Shown: positions 36,801-48,800 of the stretch, piece by piece
Numbering within the stretch: the first letter of the stretch is position 1
Layout: every line of letters begins with the position of its first letter
NCBI GenBank assembly: GCA_936450465.1
Contig: OW388298.1
Coordinates: 10,922,663-10,986,662 of the forward strand
Length of the DNA: 64,000 bases
Direction of reading: 5' to 3'
From: Gibbula magus
Taxonomy: Eukaryota; Mollusca; Gastropoda; Trochida; Trochidae
Program-made: the position numbers and the translations under genes
The notes under the pieces: generated by a model
What the model was told of the DNA's origin: nothing
Seen by the model: the letters and a program-made list of their open reading frames with translations, nothing else
Databases searched by the model: none

Positions 36801-39800
36801 TCTAGACCTTTTGGAACTGGAGAAGAAGATGAAAATAGGTTTTTAAACATGTGACCCCTGTGACCTCATTTGGGGTCATGGGATCACGAAATCTACAATT
36901 TAGAATCCCCATTTGCCAAAGAGTCTGAACACAACTTTTCAGCTCTCTAGACCTTTTGGAACTGGAGAAGAAGCTGAAAATAGGTTTTTAAACATGAGAC
37001 CCCTGTGACCCCATTTGGGGTCATGGGGTCACGAAATCTACAATTTTAGAATCCCCATTAGCCAAGGAGTCTGCATACAACTTTTCAGCTCTCTAGACCT
37101 TTTGGAACCGGAGAAGAAGATGAAAATAGGTTTTTAAACATGTGACCCCTGTGACCCCATTTGGGGTCATGGGGTCACAAAATCTACAATTTAGAATCCC
37201 CATTAGCCAAGGTGGCTGCACACAACTTTTCAGCTCTCTAGACCTTTTGGAACTGGAGAAGAATATGAAAATAGGTTTTTAAACATGTGACCCCTGTGAC
37301 CCCATTTGGGGTCATGGGGTCACGAAATCTACAATTTAGAATACTCATTGGCCAAGGAGTCTGCACACAACTTTTCAGCTCTATAGACCTTTTGGAACTG
37401 GAGAAGAAGATGAAAATAAGTTTTTAAGGATGTGACCCCTGTGACCCCATTTGGGGTCATGGGGTCACGAAATCTACAATTTAGAATCCCCATTAGCCAA
37501 GGAGTCTGCACACAACTTTTCAGCTCTCTAGACCTTTTGGAACTGGAGAAGAAGCTGAAAATAGGTTTTTAAACATGAGACCCCTGTGACCCCATTTGGG
37601 GTCATGGGGTCACGAAATCTACAATTTAGAATACTCATTGGCCAAGGAGTCTGCACACAACTTTTCAGCTCTCTAGACCTTTTGGAACTGGAGAAGAAGA
37701 TGAAAATAAGTTTTTAAGGATGTGACCCCTGTGACCCCATTTGGGGTCATGGGGTCACGAAATCTACAATTTAGAATCCCCATTAGCCAAGGAGTCTGCA
37801 CACAACTTTTCAGCTCTCTAGACCTTTTGGAACTGGAGAAGAAGCTGAAAAAAGGTTTTTAAACATGAGACCCCTGTGACCCCATTTGGGGTCATGGGGT
37901 CACGAAATCTACAATTTAGAATACTCATTGGCCAAGGAGTCTGCACACAACTTTTCAGCTCTATAGACCTTTTGGAACTGGAGAAGAAGATGAAAATAAG
38001 TATTTAAGGATGTGACCCCTGTGACCCCATTTGGGGTCATGGGGTCACGAAATCTACAATTTAGAATCCCCATTAGCCAAGGAGTCTGCACACAACTTTT
38101 CAGCTCTCTAGACCTTTTGGAACTGGAGAAGAAGATGAAAATAGATTTTTAAGGATGTGACCCCTGTGACCCCATTTGGGGTCATGGGGTCACGAAATCT
38201 ACAATTTAGAATCCCCATTAGCCAAGGAGTCTGCACACAACTTTTCAGCTCTCTAGACCTTTTGGAACTGGAGAAGAAGATGAAAATAGGTTTTTAAGGA
38301 TGTGACCCCTGTGACCCCATTTGGGGTCATGGGGTCACGAAATCTACAATTTAGAATCCCCATTGGCCTAGGAGTCTGCACATAAAATTTCAGCTCTGTG
38401 GAGTTATTGGTTCTGGAGGAGAAGTCGAAAAAGCGAAAAGTTTACGGACGGATGGACGGACGGATGGACGGACGGATGGACGGACGGACGGACGCCGGAC
38501 GCCATCCCATGCCATAAGCCCATCGGGCCTTTCAGGCCTGATGAGCTAAAAATGCATGGCGGCCATTTTATTGTGAACACAATTTATTATTTTGAATGAC
38601 AAAAACGATGCCCATGGGCTTACTGAGCCATGTACACTCATTTTTAACTTGATTTTCAAAGTGATAAGGGTATTGGTAAAATCATTTTTCAAATACAATT
38701 CGACTTACTTGAGCGAAAAAGAATGTGCTACTGCCCCTTTAATAGATCAATATTAATATATTGGAAATTAAATATTGACCTACATGACTGCCATTCTACA
38801 TCCAGTTTGAAATGGTTCATAATAACATTACATGAACAGTGGTGGTTTGCACTGAAATGTATTATTGATGTGTACATGATATCATACATTTTTCATGCAT
38901 GTCTTTTTTATAATAATTAACCTTATTTATCTATAAACATTATCAACATTAAAACTGTAATGGTTCACAACATCGTCAGTTGAACCGTGATTTGTGTTTT
39001 GCTTTCAGTTCAGTACACAGAAGTTCATTTTGGATGTAAACAGCAAACCATACTTTTTTAATGTTTAATTATATATTGTAATAGTTTATGTTATTTATTC
39101 CATGTAATATATTTTCAGTTTTTTATTATGTTTATTTATTTTAAAAAGTTATTTTCAATAAATAAAATTATGATTTGTAGTGATATTAATAGTTTTCATG
39201 CATTGCATTTAATGTAACTGACAGAATGCTCAATTTGAAACAATGTCACAGACACTGATCACAGAACAAATGCTGAATCAATGCTTATCAGGATTCTCTA
39301 TTTCTAGTCAAGAAACATCCTCGGTCAACGAAATCTGTACTAAAATTACCCGCCCTTGGCCTGCGTGAGCCAATCAAACCGCTACGCAGTTTGGACCTGC
39401 AAGCCAATGACAATTCATATCACTTCGTTGTAAAGCATGCTAGGTCATTATGTTAGCCATCCTTCACCGGTTATCTCCCTTGACCATTTCCGTCTTATCG
39501 TATTGAGTATTTTCTTTGGTTACTGACTTCGTCACGCCGGCCAAGGGCGGGTAATTTTAGTAGAGATTTCGCTGACAGAGTTTCCCATGGGTGATATAGT
39601 GGAGAGTAACGGAGCATATATAAAACCCTGGGTAACCGAGGATCGCCAAGAAAGTGCTCCACTTAAAACAGAGGTTATTTGGGAAGACATGACTTGGGTA
39701 ACCTCTGAAAGGTGAGAATGTTGTGAAGGGGAGAGAACTCCTATGGGGTAATGACGACACTGAATAGAGACAACTGAAACGTTGAATACCTTTTTATCTC

Positions 39801-42800
39801 TCTTTTTAAGTTGCTTTTGTCTGCTTGGATGATAAAAAGCTTTTGGAGGTGGATCTCGACCAAATGGATCTCTGAAAAATATAATTGAAACATGAATATC
39901 ATATATATCTTTTCCCTTGGTTTTAATGTTCACATATCATTCATTGCACGAAGATGGTATCTATTGGATACGCTTTTATCGGAATGACTTCAACAAATTT
40001 CTGACTGTTCCAACTCTCCTTCACAATGACCTATGTATGTCTAAATTCAACAGGTTTTTATGGAAACGAACAAAAATCTGAAAATATCAAAAGGCACCAC
40101 TTCAGTTGGTATGTATTACATGGAAAGTTTCTGCTTCTGCTCCACCCGGTCCGGCCGCTAGGCCAGTTCGGCCGCTCGAAGTAACCCAGTTCGGCCGCTG
40201 GTTCATCCGAAGGTTAATTAGTCTCACTGATATCCTACCCATTTCGTCCGCCGCTATGTCCGATGGTTAATAAAAGGATATTTGACTCATTTCGGCCGCC
40301 GATAAGTGTTTCGGGAATGGGTACATGTATTTTAAAATCGGATATATATATCCGGAAAATAACGACAAATAATTATATTAAATCATATGTCTCTTCATAC
40401 TTTATTAATATAAAACTATACTGCATATAAAGTTCATCTTACATTTCATTTTTTTATTTACAATACATGTCTCATCATATTTTAATCAGTATGCATTTGT
40501 CACACGAGTCGCATTGAAGACATTGTTGTCTGGAAGTACACTCTCTAGAGCAGTAGACACAAGGATATCTTACTGGTTCCATGGTGATGAATTGCACAGT
40601 ATTAATGTTTCTCATCTTTTTATATCATTAAACAGTGAGTGAACTGTTATCATCACTAATTATCACCAATCATGTCCTTGAATACACACTAACGGATTAT
40701 CTCACTACAAAAGGATTAACACTTAATTAATTGGTGTCATCTTATCGTAAGTAATTATGAAAACACCAGGAAGAACAGTTCAGTGGTACATGTAGATATG
40801 TAATCCAATCAAATAAAAACAACAATCGATATGTTGTGAGTTTTTAATTGAGAAATGAATTCACTGCTTACATTTGGATCTGTTAATCATTTATTGGAAT
40901 GAGTTATTTATTTAAATGCGATTAGCTTCACAAGTCAACATTGATACCAGGCAAATTTGCTGAATTTTATGATTGAGCTCTCAAATATGATATCAGAGTC
41001 ATGCAAAACGTATGCGGACGGTGACGTTATGTAAATAGACTTATATAATTTAGTCTAGGATAAATACTTTTAACAGAATAGATTCAATGTATTTTTTTTT
41101 CAGCTTGATTTGAAATAATTTCAGCTTGAAGTACATAATTTTCATGAATTTTTCTTACGACAATTTTACTAATGTCATCCGATTTATCTACACGGGTACG
41201 TTTAAGTAAAAACTTTTTTCCATAGACCGCCATGTTATAATGATTTCACATACTTTATAAATGTGAAAAGGATCTACAAATAATATTTATTCTATACGAA
41301 ATTAGCATACAAGTCAATGGAAATAATATGTCACCGTCCGAATACTTTTTTGCACATAACGCATACAGTAGGCCTACCAATATTGCGATCGTCTGTACTG
41401 GTTTTGGTTTGGTCCGAATAACTGGATCTTTGTATAAAGGTCATATGACACCAATATTTGTAGATCATTTGCATAATGGTAAAAATACTTACCCGGCGAA
41501 TTTTATTGACAAATGGTTAGCGGACATAGTGGCGGACGAAACAGGTTAAATATCAACTAGGCTCATTACATTTCGGATGTAGCGGCGGTCGAAATGGGCA
41601 AGATATGCAGCGGTCGAACTGGCCAGCGGCCGGACTGGGTGCTATTCTTACGGACGGACGGACAGATGGACAGGGCGACAACTATATCCCACGGTATTAC
41701 ATACTGGTGGGATAACAAATAGAAACTGCTGATAAATATAGCAGAGACAACTTTTATATGAAAAAATTCAAATTGCTTCAGGTTGCTTGTTTTCACGTTT
41801 CTAGATAAAGAAAGCATTCATTTAAATTATTGTTTATTTGTTTGTAATAGGCGTGCCCTCTGATAGGCAGCCCAGTGACAGTAGCTAATTAGATTGTACC
41901 TTGGTGTTACTCTGTTACATGTTTTATTTGTAGACTTTGCGTTGTGTGATTTTATTGTGTGATGGTAAATTGTAGAAAAACGATGAAACAGTGCACAATC
42001 CCTTCAGTTCAATGGCATTTGTCAATCCTTTCAACCAAGTAAGAACTCAAAGCAGAAATGTAGATAATAACGTTTTATTACTGTAAGAAACAAGGAAATG
42101 TCGGAAATAAATAAAATCAACAAAAGTAAAGCACTCGCTCACAGAAACCTTTCTAACCACTACATTAACGATCCTATTTCATTCCTACCACTGATTTCTC
42201 CCCCTTCCCACTACCTACGTAATAAATAACCTAACTCCCAAATGTACTGTTGACCTCGTTGAACTCTAACCCCTGAAACTACCGTCTATTGTCCCTACAT
42301 CTATTTACCCCTAACTAACATAACGTATATACTCTAATTACTTGTAATGATCTATCGGAAAACGCCAGAGAGATATCCCCCGTAAGCGGCAGTGGAACTT
42401 ACTTAGCAGGCTGCTGCGTCAGTAAGACAACGATTGATAGAGCAACCAGGCCTTTTATACCCATGAGCTAACTCCTGATTGGCTAGCGACAGATTCACTG
42501 CAGCACTAGTCTAACTTCCGGTTCCGCCTCACAACAAACATGGCGGACACCTAGCCGATAAACAGTACTCTAGCGCTACCAACGGAGGAAATTCCAAAGG
42601 AATTTTACTGCCAAATGTAAGTACAAATAGGTTAATAACTACAAGGAAGCTGCATCAATAGAATCCCCACTTAAATCGCAAAAACACGCTAATAAGCCAC
42701 CCGATAATCCCCTTTATTGACATGTTTACTTTACCGGCAAAATACGTGAAAAGCCACCCAACCTCCCGATAACTAAATAATAATGACCCACTATGCTAAG

Positions 42801-45800
42801 TAACTAATTTATACCGCCCATTAACCCATTTATGAATAATAATTACCCTGATTTCCCACATTCCTCCCCCCTTAGATCAGAATTATCCCTAATTATGTCC
42901 CCAGGTTTCTTTTACCAAACACATAATCTCTCACACTCCACTACAGTTTCAGTTATGACGCGGCGACGGCATCAGCTCCATCATCTCGAGCTCTTCTTCC
43001 TCCCTCTCTTCCCTTGAGCGGCGTCGCGATGGCAGGGCATGCCTCCTGTCTGCTTCCTGCTGGCGGAGGAGGAGACGGCCTGGAGACAAGGGCGCTGGCG
43101 GCGGAGTGGATGGGGCTGACGGCGACGTGGTGTGTGACGGCGACGCTGGAGGTGTCCAATCCATGGACTCGAAGGGCCTGTAGGTGCCAAACAGCCTCCC
43201 CTTGTCCCGCAGCCGCTGATCCTTCAAGCTCCTGGGGAGGTGTGTTGGGCGGCTCATCCCGGCGGGTACCGTGGCCCTGGGAAGTTGGAGCTGTCCGGGG
43301 GAAACGAAGGCAGGGTTCTTGATCCACACCTCCTCGCTGGTGGCTTGTCGGTGGCGCTGGAGGTGAAGGCGGGAGGAAGACTTCTTCCTTGACAAGTGTC
43401 CACAGCGTGAACACTTGTACCGCCTCACCTCCGTCCGGTGTGTCTCCAGCCAGTGATCCAACAACCCCCAATATCTGGCAAAATGGGTGTGCTCCGGGCA
43501 GAAGAGCACGTGGCACCTCATGCCCCGCTCGGGGAAGACGACCCTGTCTTCCTCGAGCTCGTCGATCTCCTCTTGTGGAACATTAATTATCATCTCCATA
43601 ATTATTTTCCTGGAAGCGAGAATTGAAAAAGCAAAACTGAACAAAATGCAACTTAAAACAACTAAAAAACAAACAAAGCAAGCGAGCGTAACATAAAATG
43701 GCAGACGAGAAAAGAAAAAAAACTATTAGAAATACATATAGATATACTTAACTGCCTACCCTACAGGTTAAACCCCCCTTGCGTAATCCCTCAGATTTTC
43801 TATACTGGAGAACACTCCAATAAGAAAATACCATCAATAAAATCCTGGCTAAAAGCAAATGTAGTAACAAATCAAGGAGAATATATACATCTTGGCTTCA
43901 CTGCTCTCCCGACTCTTGTCCTCACTGGAGATTTCTCAAGTGGAGAATTAACAACAAACCCCCCTCCCCCCATAGAAAAAGACTCAGAATCGTCCTCAGA
44001 TTCCGAGTCCACACGACATGATACCTCACGACTGGTCTCAGCTGAACCATCTAACCAGTTGTGCGGTATGGAACTACCCTGGAATGGTTTCAAATGATCA
44101 ACATGTACAGAAATTACTGGAGCACCAGCATTCTTCTGAATCCTAAACGTTAGATCTGAAACCTTATCAACCACAAGATAGGGACCATCCCATCCTAAAC
44201 CAAGCTTTTGATTAGCTTTCGGTGGATACCACCTCCAAACAAACTCCCCAGACTCAAAAGTCCTAGATTTCAAACCCTGATCATAATTTCTTTTCTGTGC
44301 AGTAGCAGCAACTCCTAACTGTTCTGATGCAAACTGGAAAACCTTCTGCGTAGTGTCCTGTAACCATCTAACATATTCAACTGGACAATCGGAAGCATGT
44401 TCTGATGGACTTTCCACCATGACATCTATGGGAACCCTAATCTCACGCCCTAGCATCATTAAGTTTGGAGAACAATGAGTGCTCTTATGTTCACTACAAC
44501 GGTATGCCATGAGAAGATAAGGAAGATGATCATCCCAATCGAGTGGTTCCTGATGAACATAAATGGACAACATCTGCTTGAGTGTTCTATTAAATCTCTC
44601 TACCATACCATCTGACTGCGGGCGATAAGGAGTGGTTCTAGTCTTGTCTATCCCTAACAACCTACAGACCTCAGCAAACAGATTAGACTCAAACTCCCTT
44701 CCCTGATCTGTATGCAACTGCAGTGGACAACCAAAACGACAAAAGACTTCGGAAACCAACTTATCGGCAACAGTCACTGCTGTATGATTGGGGATTGCAA
44801 ACGCTTCCTTCCATTTTGTGAAGTAATCTCCTACCACCATGATGTACTCACTGCCATTACGACTGATAGGTAGAGGGCCAACAATGTCAAGTGCCATACA
44901 TTCCAGAGGTGAACGCACCTTAAACTGCTTCAAGGGAGACTTTCCTTTACCAGGACCTGGCTTACACCTAGCACAGAATAAGCAAGACTTGCACCACCGC
45001 TTAATATCGTTAGACATGTCAGACCAGTAAAACCTCTGTTTGATTGATTTGAGTGTCTTGTCTCTGCCAAAATGACCTGCAGTTCTATCTGTATGTAGAT
45101 GTTGAAACACACTATCCCGTACAGTTGAAGGAGCGACCAACTGTAGTCGAGGACCAAATATATCACACTCAACTTTCCGGTACAGAAGCCCATTTTGAAC
45201 AACTAAGTTGTGCCACTGACCCCAAAGACTTTTAGCATCTGCAGGAAGATCTACAATCTCTGCCCTGGATGGCTTATCTGGATTTTCTCTGAGCAATCTC
45301 AAAATAGGACCTATCCCTAAATCATCCTCCTGTCCCTTCAAAAGTTCATCCCTAGTCCAGACTGGTAACCAATTTGAAACGCTAGATGTCAGTGTATCAG
45401 TTTGAGTCTGTGACAGGAAACACCCATCTCTCTCATCTGAAGACTGATCCCCCTGTGGTGAAGACACACTATCACTAACAGACAGTGGAGCAACTCTGGA
45501 CGAGGTAACATCTCCAACATAATCAACCTCACTAGAACCTTGAGAATCCCTACAGTCAGAACATTCCTGGAAGCTGCATTTCCGTACTGGTCTACGAGAC
45601 AAACCATCAGCATTGCCATGCTTAGTGCCTGCACGATACTGGATCTGATAACTGTATGTCTCAATGACACTTAGCCACCTTGCCAAAATTCCCTCTGGAT
45701 CCTTAAAGTTCTTCAACCAGATGAGAGGAGCATGATCTGTACGAATCAAGAACTGCCTACCGTACAAGTAGTGACGGAAAGTCTTCAAGAATGTAACTAC

Positions 45801-48800
45801 TGCTAACAATTCCCTTTTTGTAGTACAGTAATTCCTCTGTGCGGGACCTAACGTTTTGCTGGCATAAGCTAACACTTTTTCTGACCCATTTTGCATTTGC
45901 GAGAGAACAGCTCCCATACCGTATGCACTAGCATCCGTATCCAAGATGAACAAGCCTTCTTCTTGAGGAAATGACAATACTGGTGAATCTATCAGACACT
46001 GCTTTAACCGGCTAAATGCGCTATCACACTGCTCTGTCCACACAAAAGGAACACCTTTCCGTGTGAGCCGATTCAAAGGAAAAGCTATCTGGGAAAAATC
46101 CGAAATGAAGTGCCTGTAGTATCCCACTAGTCCGAGAAAACTACGAACCTCAGTACGACTTTCAGGAATTGGCCAAGCTTTGACAGAACTGATCTTATCA
46201 GGATTACACTTAATTCCTTCTACTGAGACTATGTGACCTAGATAAGCAACTTCCGTTTGAAAGAGTGTACACTTTTTAGGTTTCAACTTCAGGTTTGCAT
46301 GACGTAACTGTGTAAAGACCATCCTTAGATTTATTAATGCCTCGCCGAAATCTGACCCAAAGACGATGACATCATCAAGATAACACAGACATTTCTTCCA
46401 CCTGAGTTTACCAAGGACTTTATCCATTAGCCTTTCAAATGTAGCTGGTGCATTAGTTAAACCAAACGGCATAACTTTGAAATGGTACAGCCCAACATGC
46501 GTAGCAAACGCAGTTTTATGCTTATCCCTTGGATCCATCTTAACCTGCCAATAACCGCTAGCCAAATCAAGAGTACTAAACCATTTTGACCCTCCCAAAG
46601 TCTCAAGAGTCTCATCGATACGAGGTAGCGGATACGCATCCCGAGTACAAACAGAGTTGAGTTTTCTAAAGTCAACACAGAACCTACAACTACCATCCTT
46701 CTTAGTCACTAAGCAAACTGGAGCTGACCAAGGACTGTCACTAGGTTCAATGACACCATGTTCTAACATTTTGTCAACTTCATCCTCTATCACCTGTTTT
46801 CTACGCAAAGGCACTCTCCTAGCAGGAAGCTTAATGGGGACTGCCCCAGAAGTGTCTATCTTATGAGTCTCCACACTAGTCTGTCCTAACTTCCCATCTT
46901 CACCAACAAAAATATCCTCAAACTCAGAAACTAAGTGAGTCAAAGCCTGCTTCTGTTCAACCGAGAGCTTGTCTGAACTATTGTCAATCAAAGGCTGTAA
47001 GTGAGGAGGGAGCTCCTGTTCAACTTGTTCCAGCTTCTGATCTTGACACTCAACCACCTGATCAATAGCACTGACTGTACCAACTAATGATCAGCTGTTT
47101 AATGATACACCCTTGTTACTGAGATTCAAAACTGAAACCACAACCGTATCCTTAGGCCTGACTAAGCTTCTAGCCACAAAAAGACCTCTACTCCGCAACT
47201 GGTTATTCGGTTCAATCAAACCATGCTCATGTGAAAAGGGACCTACCACCTTACACTCAATAAACTTTTCTGTACCTTCAGGAACAACAACTCTGTCCAT
47301 TACTAGTATACGAGAACAGTTGTACGTTTTCTGTTTGTACAGCTTAAGCTTGCCCTGTGAAGTACTAAGTACCTTCCTTCTGATTTTGATCTCACAATCA
47401 TACCTGTCTAAGAAATCCATACCAACGATACTGCTCAAATGCCCTAGGTCTGCAACCACAAACTCTTGCACAAACAGCGCACTACCAACAGTAAATTCAA
47501 ATGTTGCACAGCCATACACATCAACAGGAGTACCGTTAGCTGTGAAAATTTCCCTATCGACATCAATCAAAATAGAATCACTGAGACCCAACTTCAGAAA
47601 ATCATTGTATGACAGTACTGAAACAGGAGAACCCGTATCGACCAGCACTGTACATACATCTGACATAAACTTAACATCCAGAAAAAGACAAGTTTTACCA
47701 CTAGTACTAGCACGTAATACAACTGGCTCTCGTACACTAGGATGACTATCATCACCATGTGATAACACCTTCCCTACAGTACAACTCTCAGTTGGCCTAT
47801 CAACTTGCTCTATATTGGCTGAAATCTCGGCCTCGATCCCAGCCTGACCTAGTTTCCCTCATTAGCCCTAGCCTTAGCCTTAGCTGAAACTGGCAAACCT
47901 AACTTAGCCAAATGTGGACATTTATCCCTCATATGCCCAGGGTCCTGACAAACAAAGCACCTAACTGTTCTAGGCCTCTGTAATGTTTTTGCAAACCTTT
48001 CTAGTTTTTCATCAATCAACTTGCTAACAGCATCTAAAGTCAAACCCTCATTCGACACTGGCTCAGAAACCATAGCAACACGATCACATGTTTCAGGCTT
48101 TTTGGTTCTATGTCCCTCAACTGCTTCAAATTCAACACCATGAGCAATAGCTTCCTCTAACGTTTGGGGATGTGAAAAAGTAATGTGCTTTTTCATATTG
48201 AAATTCGATAAGCCTGTAAGAAACTGATCTATGACATGTGGCTCCAGAGAAACAAAGGTGGCTTCTGGAAATGCCAGAAGTGCCAATCTTCGCAACTGAT
48301 AGCCATAATCAGAAACTGACTCTTCTTTCCCCTGTCTACGATTTCTAAACTCTGAACGGAAAGCTACACCTCGTTCTTTAGGGCTAAACCTCTGGGTAAG
48401 TACACTTTTAACTGCACTGTAGTCACTCAACTGTAGTACCGTAAGGTTGCTAAGAAGTTTTTGAGCAGTACCTCGTAAACACATAGTTAATTGCTGTGCC
48501 TTTTCACCATTAGACCAACCATTCCACGAAGCAACTTGTTCGAAATGAACGAGAAAGTCCTGCCATTCACAACTTCTACCATCAAAGAAATCTGGTCTAA
48601 CTTCACGACGCGTAGGTTTCAACATGGGAGGTGACACAAACGAGCTACCGTAGTCACTCTGATAAACCATATCCCCTGTCAAGTTAGAATCTAAGAAAGA
48701 AGTATTACCTGACTGACCAGGAACCAACCCTGCTACCGAAGATGTCCTATGATTCTGTCTAAGGAAATCATTCTGCCTGTCGTATTCCGTATTCGGAACA

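Larger units (their letters stand above)
33675..38741 (+). mobile_element. MITE split by a pearl-type insertion
   Basis: The left half (33,675-33,836) and right half (38,549-38,741) together match the intact MITE at 11,086-11,445 from terminus to terminus. The break lies in an A-run before TGCATGGCGGCCATTTTATTG. Confidence 0.85.

Noticed and set aside
34708..38091. Five near-identical 60-codon open frames
   Set aside because: They are shadows of the recurring pearl core units, with no start context or domain.
42949..43586. Several overlapping open frames on both strands in the GC-rich segment
   Set aside because: High GC lowers stop frequency; only the minus frame with Cys/His fingers and an upstream acceptor is supported.
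42949..43599. Envelope protein for the extra Gypsy ORF
   Set aside because: No signal peptide, transmembrane segment or glycoprotein features; zinc fingers and charged low-complexity regions instead.
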